DNA of 64,000 bases, from contig JNEN01001208.1 in NCBI GenBank assembly GCA_000697355.1, forward strand, positions 62,001 to 126,000, read 5' to 3'. Shown here piece by piece: positions 1-9,210 of this stretch. The notes beneath the pieces are model-generated. The model saw nothing but the letters and a program-made list of their open reading frames with translations. It was not told the origin of the DNA and did not search any database. This DNA is from Syncephalastrum monosporum B8922 (Eukaryota; Mucoromycota; Mucoromycetes; Mucorales; Syncephalastraceae). The position numbers were made by a program, and so were the translations under genes. Each line of letters opens with the position of its first letter. Within the stretch, counting starts at the first letter, position 1.

Positions 1-79
1 CGTGTGTAATAAGTGAGTCCAGCGCTACGCCAGAACGTCACATGATATTTTTAATGAGCTGCTTTGACAGGGATGCTGT

Positions 80-742
80 TTAAGGAGAATTGACCACTGC
101 GTAGCCAATGGCTTGGAAAATTCGCCAGGCAGCGATGTTGGAGTTGTCCACGTCAGCTGTTTCCCTACCATTTTCATATTCACAATAGGTGAATAATGTG
201 CATGGCTGAAATGGAAGATCGGCAGCCAGAAAGCTTGATGCTCGGCAGAGATAGTATGTTGATACTTGATGAAAGTGCGATCGAAGTTGTTGCACTTGTC
301 CAATCAAGTGGTATGGCTCGATAGATCGCGTATTTTCATCAATTGCGAGCTTTTGTGCCTTGATATAGCTTTCCTTGTCGATGTAAATTGCTGTCGTTTG
401 TGGTGATGCAGCAAAGGAAAAAGATGATGGACCGACGTCTGGACTTGTCTTAAAATCCAACCGTATACTCGACGTGGCAAGAGCTGTACATGATCGAGTA
501 CCGATAATAAGCTTTCGGCCGTCTCGTGTGCTCTGGACGCTACACCATACGTTTGGGATTCGCGATGGCGCCAGAGGGAAAGTTGATTCGTTAGAAGTGG
601 ATATTTCACGATGAATATCGACACTTTTTGTGCGCCCATATACTTCAAATGTGTTCACTAAGATCGCTTCACTATAGCTCGTATCTAACAGGATGGCACC
701 AGCCAGAATCTGAGCAACAAGCAAATTAGATATGGGGCTCAT
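80..742 (-). CDS. Hypothetical protein, unrecognised, possibly secreted
   Basis: Single open frame of 220 codons on the minus strand. I recognise no family. The first about 20 residues (MSPISNLLVAQILAGAILLD) are moderately hydrophobic and could be a signal peptide; the rest is Ser/Thr-rich and soluble-looking with scattered cysteines. It sits in a transposon-bearing stretch and no introns are needed to keep it open. Two shorter frames overlap it, so it could be an orphan gene, a gene fragment or a chance ORF. Its length in an otherwise stop-rich region is the only positive evidence. Confidence 0.35.
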   Translation of the reverse strand: MSPISNLLVAQILAGAILLDTSYSEAILVNTFEVYGRTKSVDIHREISTSNESTFPLAPSRIPNVWCSVQSTRDGRKLIIGTRSCTALATSSIRLDFKTSPDVGPSSFSFAASPQTTAIYIDKESYIKAQKLAIDENTRSIEPYHLIGQVQQLRSHFHQVSTYYLCRASSFLAADLPFQPCTLFTYCEYENGRETADVDNSNIAAWRIFQAIGYAVVNSP

Positions 743-942
743 GGATCCAATCCGTATTCAGCAAGACAGCCAGACCTTCGTTCTCTAGGTCAAGATTATC
801 CCGTTTCAACAACATCTTATGTAAAGGTGAACGGTGGGGTACCCATAGCCTGGCTAGACTTGAGAAGGTCTGTCATATTCGTCGCAGTTTGTAACTTCAC
901 AACAAAATGACTTGACTTCACGATGATTTGTCATGTTTACGA

Positions 943-1639
943 CTAGTAAGAAAGAAGGGAATTAGCTTTGAGGCACGAGACTAATACTCGAACTCCTCTA
1001 CCTCCATGGGATCCGTTGCGTGATGCTGATCGAGTGGCTCTAGCGGCTTGCCGAGCGAGTGAGCGACGAAATTCGATTTCATCCAAGGCCGTAATCCGCT
1101 CGGTAGCGTATGCCATATCCCGGTCCTCACGTTCGATATCATCCGCTGGGATCCCGAGGGCTTCACCGCTGATGCGTTTGTTAACTTCTTCCATGGTCCT
1201 CCCGTTGGCATAGCCGTAGACGGCGAGCCTACGGATTCGTACAAGCATAGTTCGCATGTCTTCCTCGTCATGTTCTTCGTCACCTCCTTGCACAGGATGG
1301 CTGTGAGTTCTTGAAATATCTCGGTTGCTGCGCGACCAACGGTGCGTAGCTTGTTGGCGTCTTGGCATTGCTGGTTGACGACACTGACGGCATCAAATCT
1401 GTGTTGAGGGAGCTTCTAGAAAGGAATCTTGTTGAGCGCCCCTGGGAGAGTTCATTTGCCGCCACTCTATCTGGCTGTTGTTCGCTCAAATCGCTTAATG
1501 TTTGCCGCAGCCGTATGCTTCGTACTCTTGTCCAAGTCGCTGCGGATCTCGAGCGGGAGTGTGGTGTCGAGAAGGCTTGCTTCCGATTCAAGTTGTGGAC
1601 GGACTCGTCATCCCAGTTCTTCATTCGATAATCCAGCAA
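943..1639 (-). pseudogene. Unrecognised decayed coding stretch, frame changes
   Basis: Two overlapping minus-strand frames (1280-1639 and 943-1368) look like one coding region broken by a frame change. A third frame between them carries stops but has protein-like composition. The downstream part is rich in charged helices with short motifs such as RRLAVYGYANGR and GIPADDIERED, which look like real protein rather than noise. No family is recognised. It adjoins an inverted-repeat element and a transposase pseudogene, so an origin in a mobile element is an inference from position only. Confidence 0.35.
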
Positions 1640-1699
1640 TATCCATCAAACAAATTATCTTCCACGGTGCGCGGCTTGAAAGGTGCTGAGGAGCATTGA

Positions 1700-1753
1700 A
1701 TCTGCTTAAATACTCGAGAGTTAAGAGAGCCGACCACCAAATTTGACCTCGCC
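1700..1753 (+). repeat. Left terminal inverted repeat of the 1700-2123 element
   Basis: Pairs with 2066-2123 on the opposite strand. Shared blocks are CTTAAATACTC, GAGTTAAG and GAGCCGACCACCAAATTT, followed by a C-rich end. Confidence 0.65.
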
Positions 1754-2065
1754 CTGGCAGGTAAAACTTGACCATACCATAGTCTTCAAGCTCAACGTCT
1801 CGTGAACACCAGTTTTTTTAGTTTGAGCATAGTAAAATCAGACCTTGCGCATCTTCTCCAGGACGTTCATGTTGGTTCGGCCAAGTGGTGGCAACAATGT
1901 AAGCGAATCTCGTCATGCGCGAAGAGCAACATTCAAGATTGCGAGAGATTAATTGAGACGACAACGATGGGCAACGAGATGAGTGGTTCGATAGCTTGAA
2001 GTCGTCTTTATTCGTGTACGTAAAAAGCCGCGAAAAAGGGTTGTTGGAGACGTCACCAAAATTTG

Positions 2066-2123
2066 GGCGGGGCCAAATTTGGTGGTCGGCTCCCTTAACT
2101 CTGGAGTATTTAAGTGGATTGCT
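2066..2123 (-). repeat. Right terminal inverted repeat of the 1700-2123 element
   Basis: Reverse complement matches 1700-1753. It also contains a smaller internal palindrome, CCAAATTTGG on one side and CCAAAATTTGG on the other of a CCCCGCCC spacer, so the arm itself can fold. Confidence 0.6.
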
Positions 2124-2799
2124 GATATAATGACCACTAACAGTTCCTGAGCTTACATATCCGTCAGATTCTCTTCTTTGCAGGTCTAGGTTTTCTACAC
2201 CGACGGCTATCAATCCTGCGGCAGTAATAGCACCTAATATAGACACTGTATTTGCTCTCGTAGAAGGCCTGGTAACAATAGCATGAGTACCTTTATTGGA
2301 TCAGGCTCTTGAGCGCTTCATATAATATCAAAAGCCGACTCGTCAAGAAACATGCAGTTCATCAGAAAGTCCATGCCTGTGTTTTGCTGTCGACAAACTC
2401 AATTGTGCAGCTCCTTCTTTGCCGGACTGTTGCTCTCAAGGGAATGAAAAAACACTTTTTTCAACGAAAGACTGCACTCACGTCTCATAAAGTTAACGGT
2501 GCTGCGTGATACTTCTAAGATCATGAAATTGTTTCAATAAATGCTCAGTTACTTCAGCAACAGTAGCAGAGGGATTAGCATCAATGTAGTGGGTGATAGT
2601 TTCTTTATGCTCTTCAGTCAAGGATGCACTGACGACCTGCTTTTTTTTACATATATCAAAATACTATCAAAGCACATATTATACTCCATATGAGTATCAA
2701 TGGTTTCAACAATATATTCATTATCAACATTGTAATCAATGGGGTCAGCATCAATAACACTTCCATGTCCATCTTCATACAGAAATATAGTACTCATGT
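2124..2799 (-). pseudogene. Decayed Tc1/IS630-family (DDE_3) transposase
   Basis: Read from about 2797 downward, the minus strand gives an acidic N-terminal leader (MSTIFLYEDGHGSVIDADP), then a helix-turn-helix-like segment (LTEEHKETITHYIDANPSAT). It continues with a Mucorales-type linker, the first catalytic Asp in FLDESAFD near 2345, and the conserved block VSILGAITAAGL and GTVSGHYI near 2130-2245. Several frameshifts and stops lie between these blocks, and the C-terminal half with the second Asp and the last acidic residue is missing. The family assignment rests on the order and wording of these blocks. It is inactive; the inverted-repeat element at 1700-2123 is inserted after GHYI. Confidence 0.75.
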
Positions 2800-2962
2800 T
2801 GAATTGTGAAGTATTGAAAAGAAAGGATACCGGAAGATAAAAAATGTTCACTCTCTCTTCATATTGGAAGCACTGTATCACCATTCCGTTATTGGCGTTA
2901 CCATTGCCAGTCTGGGTTCAACCCGCATGGAATTTACTAGAACGCATACGTAGGCATCATTG

Positions 2963-3001
2963 ATTGCGACGTAGACAGCTTCTAATTGCGACGTCTATAA
3001 A
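2963..3001 (+). promoter_or_regulatory. Core promoter candidate of the ACBP-like gene
   Basis: Two copies of ATTGCGACGT lie about 24 bp apart and are followed directly by TATAAAAA at about 2995. The start codon is about 130 bp further on. A TATA-like box with a duplicated upstream motif is consistent with a promoter but is inferred from sequence alone. Confidence 0.4.
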
Positions 3002-3127
3002 AAGGCAGAACATTCTGACTTCGACATTCATGCCCCACGCCTTTTTTTTATCTTATCCCAAATTTCTTTCGCAATATTACTTCATACCTTTCCCAAGACC
3101 TCCAAATTGAAGGAACCGAGCGACATT

Positions 3128-3625
3128 ATGCAACCACTGAGGTAAGTATTGTGCACAGTACGAAGTCTTCGTTCTTATTTAGGCCATACGCGCAAAACCA
3201 GGAATTTGAAGAAGCCATTGCCGATGAACTTACTCGTTGCCAGATTTTCTTGAGCGAGTGTCTTCAAAGAAGTCAGAAATTGACTCTGTATGCCCTCAGA
3301 CATCAAGGCTTGTTTCGCGATGCCAGACCCAGTAAGTACATACATATGGCATATCAAGAGGGTTTAACTAAGCATAATGCGTGTAGAACGTCCTTCTTTT
3401 CTGAAGTACAAGGCTTGGATGCAGTGGAGAGCCTGGAATAAGCTAGGTGGTAAGATTAAAAATGCAATACGACCCGTTTGATATGTATGTATATACTCAT
3501 CAACTGCACTAGACATGGAAGCATCTGATGCTCAAATCCATTACGTTGCTCTTCTGGACGAGCTGAAGTCTGACAACGACATCGAAAGATGGACCTGCAG
3601 CATCGCAAGTTGGGTATATCGTTAA
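3128..3625 (+). CDS. Divergent acyl-CoA-binding protein (ACBP domain)
   Basis: Four exons (3128-3141, 3183-3331, 3387-3449, 3513-3625) joined at GT-AG introns give 112 residues. The order FEEAIADEL, then LTLYALRHQGLFRDARP, then KYKAWMQWRAWNKLG, then a final helix follows the four-helix ACBP fold that binds long-chain acyl-CoA esters in the cytosol. The canonical K-W-D-A-W block is changed to KYKAWMQWRAW, so ligand affinity may differ. It runs convergently toward the canonical ACBP gene at 4457-4902; the two are probably old duplicates. The ATG is the only one before a first exon of four codons plus two bases. Family assignment is fairly sure; function as a true acyl-CoA binder is inferred. 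Confidence 0.75.
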
Positions 3626-4456
3626 AGCCTGCAAATGTTCGAATGCACCATTCGAGACTTCTTATCCGTTCATTGATATGTTTCATTTTTTTATTTTCTA
3701 TTTTTTCTCTCATTTCAGTCCTTTTATGCCTGTTCCCTTTTTCCGCTACTCTTTCAGTCCTTCTTCGTACCCTTTTTCCTTTCATTCCTTTATTGTATGT
3801 AGCCGTTTTGGTGAAGTCAAAGAAGACACATCCAAGCGGCCATCTACAGCGTCCTCAGAACAAATAAGCAACGGATCTATAAAGCTATCGTTTGTACTAG
3901 CACTTTTCCCGTAACATGTTGAAAGGTCCCGTGGGGCCTGCTCCAGTTTAGCAGATTTTTAACGTATGGCGTCCTCCACAACGTCAAGGAAGTCGGAGAA
4001 CAGTAAGTGGCGTGGCCATGTCTGCACAGTCGAACCAGAACGCGTGAGCACAAGAAGGGATTGAGATATTAGAAAAGAAACGAGACCAGCGTTTCTTAAA
4101 GTGAGTATTCTTACGGGAGAGTTTCTGAGACACAGCGAACTCGCAGTCGTAGTCGCCTTAAAGCACCGTTATCAATATGAATCGCGCAGATCAAGACAAA
4201 AGGCTGACCTGGATCATAGATCATGCATGGAAGAGGATATGCAGTGGTATACGTCATGAGCGCGGTGTAACGTGGCCATAGCAAAAAGCATATAGTAGTA
4301 TATGGATTTAACCAATGTCGTGCATTTGGGTGGGCGGTGATTGGATGTCTGGCCCAACATTACACTGACAGAAGAGTCGCAGTCCCAACAAAGCGAAAAA
4401 CAAATTTTCATGTGAAGCTTAATCAATGGAGGCGTTTAAAAGCGCTGTGATATCGT
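3626..4456. other. Intergenic, between convergent ACBP genes
   Basis: No coding signal that I trust. It includes a T/C-rich tract at about 3675-3790 and shared 3' flanking DNA. Short frames here are not supported. Confidence 0.6.
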
Positions 4457-4902
4457 TTATTTGTACTTGTTCTTGAGTTCCTCAACAAGAGCAATGTATT
4501 GCTTCTCGGCTTCCTCAGCGGAAAGACCTGCATAAACAAGAACAGAATGAGCACTCTGACCATTTCAGATCCTGTGATATCTTTTTACTTACCCTTCTTC
4601 TCGGTCCAAGCGTCCCACTTGTACTTGCCCTGCATATCAAACATACCAGGGCGGTCTGGAACTATCATGTCAGTAACGAAGTATGGCAGTACTACTGTTT
4701 TCTCTTTACCGGTGTTGTTGTCACCGACGGTAGCCTGCTTGAACAAAGCGTACAGGGCCAAGAGCTCGTCGTTGCTGGGCTTCTTGGGGAGGGCCTTAAC
4801 GTCAGCGGCAGCTTTCTCGAATTCCTAAAACGGCATCACCATCACAAGAAGATGAGAAAGATGTAGTCAGTTATGGCGAAATGAACTTACGGCGGAGGGC
4901 AT
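4457..4902 (-). CDS. ACB1: Acyl-CoA-binding protein
   Basis: Four exons on the minus strand (4891-4902, 4710-4824, 4593-4655, 4457-4527) give 86 residues, the usual ACBP length. The hallmark blocks are [48 protein letters not shown] and a closing helix ending ELKNKYK. ACBP is a cytosolic carrier of medium and long-chain acyl-CoA that buffers the pool and feeds lipid synthesis and vesicle membranes. The first exon is only four codons (MPSA), a common arrangement in fungal ACB1 genes. All splice sites are GT-AG. Paralog of the divergent gene at 3128-3625. Confidence 0.93.
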
Positions 4903-5374
4903 GGTGTGAATGAAACGTAAAGAAGAGAGAAGAAAAACGAAGCGGGAGAGCGCGTGAGCTGGTTTTAAACACCTTCGAGTTCCCCTCTTTTGAAATTCCT
5001 TGGAGCGTGTGACACACTGAGGAGAAAAAAAAAAAAAAAAGAGGGACAGGCAATCCAACAGGTTATTGACTGGCTCTTTCCCAGGTCTGCCGTTTCTTGT
5101 GTATGTCTTTAATTAATGCGCAAAAAAGGAAACCAAGAGAAGCTTATGTTTGCAGGATAAACTTCATTTAAGGAACGGGTGGGGTTGACAACGCCAAAAC
5201 TATCAAAATCAAGATAATTTCTGCTTACCGTGTCACATGTAAAAAAAAAGTCTATTCTGGAGTGGATGCAACCGATCCCCGCATTTCAATCACGCTCACG
5301 GTCTCTCTTTTCTCTTTTCTCTTTCTTTTTGTTTAAGTTCATTCATTTCCTCTTGTACTTCTTCCTGGTCTTTA
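4903..5374. other. Intergenic between divergent ACB1 and epoxide hydrolase
   Basis: Shared upstream DNA of two divergent genes. It holds an A-tract at about 5024-5040 and a pyrimidine-rich run at 5300-5345 just before the epoxide hydrolase start. No gene seen. Confidence 0.6.
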
Positions 5375-6865
5375 ATGGAATTTGAGCCCTTCACAGTCCC
5401 GTCTTTTGAGCCGGAGCAGCTCGAGCTCTTGCGCGACAAACTCAGCAAACCGATTTTCCCCAACGAGCTCGAGCAAGATGTCGGTTGGGAGTACGGTTCT
5501 CCCGCGTGGGCTGTCAAGCCGATGCTGGACGCGTGGAAAGACTACGACTTTGAAAAACCGCGCGAAGAGATGAATCGCTGGCACCACTACCGCACCCAGA
5601 TCGAGGACCTCAAGATTCACTGCGTGCACGAGCCGTCACCTCACCCGGATGCGATCCCCATCATGCTCTTGCACGGCTGGCCATCGTCCTTCTACGAGTT
5701 TCACAAGCTCATTGAACCTCTCCGCGATGGTGCAAATGGCAACCAGGTGTGTTATATGAGGTATGTTGTATTGAACTGCTTCTTATACTCGTTAGCCCTT
5801 TCACGTTGTCGTGCCGAGTCTGCCGGGCTTTGGTTTCTCTGACCCGCCCAAGACGACGGGTTACGGTGTAAAGCGAATGGCTGCCATTATGAATGCGCTC
5901 ATGGTGAAGCTGGGATACACCCGCTACGGTACGTGACGAGAAAGACGCGCGTGTCCTTGTATTCATGCATCATAATAATTTCTGTGTGTACAACATAAAA
6001 GTGATGCACGGCGGCGACTGGGGCGCTATAATTGGCAAGTGGATCGCGACGCACCACAAGGAGAACTGCGCTGCTTTCCATACTGTCTTACCTTTTGTTC
6101 TTCCGCCACTTCCTACGCCTCGTAACCTCCTCTTCTATCCCTTCAAGATCGCAAAGTTCCTCGGCAGTCTCGCTCTGGGCTTCGACCGCGTCTATGGCAA
6201 GAACCGGACCGTCCTCAACTGGGCTACGTTTGCCAACGCTGAGCTCTATTACGGCTGTGGCTACCGCGCCATCCAAGGCACGCGCCCCTACACGCTCGCG
6301 TACGGCCTGTCGGACAGTCCGCTTGGCATGATGGCCTGGATGCTCGAAAAGTACCACGAGTGGACTTATCACCCGCCCGAGCGTCAGGATACCGAGGCGC
6401 TGCCTGCCACCATCACACCCGAGGAATTTTTAACCCAGGTGTCCATATACTGGCTGACCAACACCATGTCTTCCTCCATTCGCATCTACTACGAGTGCTT
6501 GCATCAGCACGAGATGATCAAGGTCACTCTGCCTCGCGTCCAAGTCCCTGTGGCTTACTGCTCATTTGCGCACGATATTGCTCGGGTAAGATAGATGGGG
6601 ACAGCTACATGACTGTGTACATGTCTGTGTATACTAACTTTCTGTTGCATTTAGCTCCCGAAAGACTGGCTCGAAACCTCCACTGACTTGTATCAATTCA
6701 CGGAATATGTTAGCGTAAGTCATGTAGGGTAAAGAGGGTTAGCGTAAGCTCATAAGGCTTTTTACACAGGGTGGTCATTTCCCCGGCCTGGAAGAAAACG
6801 CGCTCTTGACCGAAGATATTCAACAGTTTGGCAAAATATTGAAGAAGAAAACAGTTTTCAAATAA
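5375..6865 (+). CDS. Epoxide hydrolase (microsomal type, alpha/beta hydrolase)
   Basis: Five exons (5375-5746, 5796-5928, 6002-6585, 6655-6714, 6770-6865) give 414 residues. The N-terminal EHN lid (PFTVPSFEPEQLELLRDKL) is followed by the oxyanion motif HGWPSSFYEF. The nucleophile elbow is HGGDWGA (Asp attacks the epoxide) and the C-terminal GGHFP supplies the base histidine. The family opens epoxides to trans-diols by a covalent Asp-ester intermediate and is usually linked to xenobiotic or lipid epoxide turnover. Unlike mammalian EPHX1 there is no long N-terminal membrane anchor, so a soluble location is likely. All introns are GT-AG. The start is the only in-frame Met before the EHN motif. 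Confidence 0.9.
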
Positions 6866-7638
6866 TCACCGCGGTCACCGTTCCCAGATACACATACCTT
6901 TTTGCTCTTTCTCCCAGTTTTCTTTTTCTTTGATTACCCTGAAATGAGTTATGTGACGGTATATTTTAGCGTTGTATTCATTTTACTTCATCTATGAATA
7001 GATAAATATAACACAGTGTGCGTAGTTCAAAAGTATACCCTTTTAAAAGCTTAACCGTTACCATGCAGAACTACCGGCCGTATCACGTAACAAAAAGGAA
7101 AATTGCAGCCATATTCCAGCCATGTATGTATAAGGCCTTACGTATGGGTTCATAAAAGCAAGTACAGGAACACAGGATGGTGCCCGCCTCTATTCTGGAT
7201 CCGCGGATCTTTGTCCATCGTGGTGCTACGTATGTATATGCTTATTATACAGAAATACTAGCTGGTGCGACATGACCTTGTCCGGTCAAACGGCCAGGGG
7301 CTCGCTTGATGGGCATGCCATTGCATTTGCGGTGATTGCATGGACCAGTAAATCAATTGGAAATATCTTTTTGATGGTATGACACTTGGGCTATTCTTTG
7401 TTTTCTTTCGGTTCAGGTGTAACACGCATCGTCCAGTCAGAGCGGCATCGAAGAGGGCGTGACCTATGCAGATAACATTACAGATCTAAATTCAGTCGCA
7501 CAGACAAATGGTAATGCGCGGTTGTCCAACAGAGGTACTAGGGTGTCATTTTCTTTAATAAAGAGGGGCGCTTTCCTGAGAGGTTTCGAACACGAGACAT
7601 CCCTTCTTTCCACTGCTTCATTTGTCAAACACATCAGG
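6866..7638. other. Intergenic, epoxide hydrolase to phosphatase
   Basis: AT-rich with no supported gene. The open frame of the next gene extends upstream to 7459, but the added residues are not signal-like and precede a clear signal peptide, so I leave 7459-7638 untranslated. Confidence 0.5.
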
Positions 7639-8922
7639 ATGCTCGACACCTTTCGAATCTTTCTGCTCGCGTCTGCTGTCTGTGCAGCCACCGTCCCAAC
7701 TGGGGCTGCAGGCACACACGACATGGCCTGGCTTTCGCGGCACATGGCAACCAAAACGCACTATACGCCCGGCGAGGACGACACAATCGCAGACGACTAC
7801 ACCGTCGAGCAGCTGCAGCTTGTGGTGCGACACGGATCGCGTTTCCCCTCGGACGGTGACACGTCCGACATTGCCGCGGTGCTCAAGAAGCTTGCAGGCA
7901 GCAAGAACCACACGTTGGCGTGGGTCCAAGACTTTGACAATGTCTACACCCCAGCACGTGCCGGAATACTGGATCTGAACGGCCAGGAGGAGGAGTACCT
8001 CCACGGCAAACGGGTAGCGGCCCAGTTCCCTGATCTGATGCACCGCGTGGTGGACAGCCAGGGGGCCCTGACAGGTCTGTCGTCGTATTGTTCCTGGTCC
8101 CAGCGCACATCCCAATCGGCGATTGCATTTATGTCCGGCCTGTTCAGCCAAGAGAAGACACATCAAGCGCCATTTATGGGCTACGTCCTGGCGCAGCCTG
8201 AAAACAACGACACGCTGATCGCGATCGATCATAACTGTCCGGCGTGGGACGCGCAGCCCAAGAGTAACGAGACTGACCTCTACAAGGAGCGCGTGCTCGC
8301 ACCCATCGCCACCCGGCTCAGCCATGACCTGGGCGTAAATCTGGAAGCGGACGATGTCGTCAGTATCTACGCGGGATGTGCTTTTGAGATCTCGCATCGG
8401 CGCGACGCGTCCACGTTTTGTACGCTCCTGACACGCAAGGACGTCGAGGCGGCGGAATACCACGAAGACATGGATTACTACTACAAGTACGCATACGGCC
8501 GCGCGCTGAACGGCAAGGTCGCCTGTGCGCTCGCTCAAGATCTTGTTCAGGCCATGGATGACGTTGTCAACGACAAAGACGGCGCATCTCGCGTAACGCT
8601 CAAGTTTGGCCATACCCAGACCATCGTATTTCTGGAGACATTTCTGGGCCTTTTTCAAGAAGCCGAGCCGCTAATGGCAAATGCGACGGAGGCAGCCATC
8701 CAAGCGCGTACGTTCCGCACATCCCATATCGCGACATTCGCTTCCAACGTGGAGCTGCAGCTACTGAGCAAAAACAAAAACTTCTATGTGCGGGTACTGG
8801 TGTCGGAGAAGCCTGTGGTTTTGCCCGGCTGCAAGGCTGAGGTATGCTCGTATGATCTCTTCCGTAAGGTCATGGCCTCGCGCTTGCAATGTAGCATCCA
8901 GGATGTGTGCCAAACGTCGTAA
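7639..8922 (+). CDS. Secreted histidine phosphatase (phytase/MINPP-like), altered proton-donor motif
   Basis: Intronless, 427 residues from the chosen Met. That start begins a clean signal peptide (MLDTFRIFLLASAVCAATV); an in-frame Met at 7459 would hide it behind 60 unrelated residues. The phosphate-binding motif RHGSRFPSDGD near residue 65 marks histidine phosphatase clade 2, which includes multiple inositol-polyphosphate phosphatases and phytases, acting outside the cell or in the secretory path. Several N-glycosylation sequons are visible. The second motif is FGHTQTI, where MINPP members usually have HAE and others HD, so the acidic proton donor is replaced by Gln. Activity may be lost or changed. 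AATAAA lies at 8930. A truncated copy lies at 34075-34517. Confidence 0.85.
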   Translation: MLDTFRIFLLASAVCAATVPTGAAGTHDMAWLSRHMATKTHYTPGEDDTIADDYTVEQLQLVVRHGSRFPSDGDTSDIAAVLKKLAGSKNHTLAWVQDFDNVYTPARAGILDLNGQEEEYLHGKRVAAQFPDLMHRVVDSQGALTGLSSYCSWSQRTSQSAIAFMSGLFSQEKTHQAPFMGYVLAQPENNDTLIAIDHNCPAWDAQPKSNETDLYKERVLAPIATRLSHDLGVNLEADDVVSIYAGCAFEISHRRDASTFCTLLTRKDVEAAEYHEDMDYYYKYAYGRALNGKVACALAQDLVQAMDDVVNDKDGASRVTLKFGHTQTIVFLETFLGLFQEAEPLMANATEAAIQARTFRTSHIATFASNVELQLLSKNKNFYVRVLVSEKPVVLPGCKAEVCSYDLFRKVMASRLQCSIQDVCQTS

Positions 8923-9110
8923 TCCGGGCAATAAAACACGTAGTATACAAACTAGAAAAGTTCGTTGAAACTTTGGGAATGGAATTGGAAGTTAAGATGG
9001 CCCCATCAAGGTCGTTTTGTATTACCTAGTGGTCGAGTATAGCAAGAAGTTCCGCTGGAAACCCATTTTGGGAAAAGGTGGAGCCGATGTACTCATACAT
9101 GGAATTGTCA
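8618..9110 (+). repeat. Source block of a dispersed duplication (copy at 34075-34517)
   Basis: The last about 300 nt of the phosphatase gene plus about 190 nt of downstream DNA recur in inverted orientation 25 kb away. Similarity is plain in the coding part (TQTIVFLETFLGLFQEAE) and continues through the 3' flank (ATAAAAC, GTAGTATACA, GAAAAGGTGGAGCC). Confidence 0.8.
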
Positions 9111-9210
9111 TAGGCACTGCCAAAGAAGTGCACGGGGGTGACCAGCAAGCCGTTCCGGTCCTTCTTATTTGAGTACTTATAAAAGGAGACTTTTGACGTT
9201 ATCATAGACT
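9028..9210 (-). pseudogene. Orphan C-terminal coding exon or gene remnant, unrecognised
   Basis: About 60 codons read open on the minus strand to a TAG at 9028. Wording is protein-like: FYKYSNKKDRNGLLVTP, HFFGSAYDNSMYEYIG and NGFPAELLAILDH. A possible splice acceptor (ACATGCAAG) sits at its upstream edge, but I could not find a convincing upstream exon in 9211-9700. It is convergent with the phosphatase gene, and part of it is inside the dispersed duplication. It may be the end of a decayed gene. No family recognised. Confidence 0.4.

Larger units (their letters stand above)
1700..2123. mobile_element. Small non-autonomous inverted-repeat element (MITE-like)
   Basis: About 55 bp at 1700-1753 recur in inverted orientation at about 2066-2123 with only a few mismatches. 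Both copies share the core GAGCCGACCACCAAATTT and a flanking CTTAAATACTC. The inner part encodes nothing recognisable. The right-hand repeat begins exactly where similarity to a Tc1/IS630 transposase stops (after GTVSGHYI), which suggests insertion into that gene. The target-site duplication could not be resolved. Confidence 0.6.

Noticed and set aside
2905..2920. GGGTTCAACCC resembling a tRNA B box
   Set aside because: No A box, acceptor stem or anticodon arm can be folded around it.
7459..7638. In-frame N-terminal extension of the phosphatase
   Set aside because: The 60 extra residues are unrelated to the family and would bury a clear signal peptide that starts at 7639.
7618..8658. 346-codon minus-strand ORF opposite the phosphatase
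   Set aside because: Antisense shadow of a GC-rich coding gene; no domain, and the plus strand is clearly coding.
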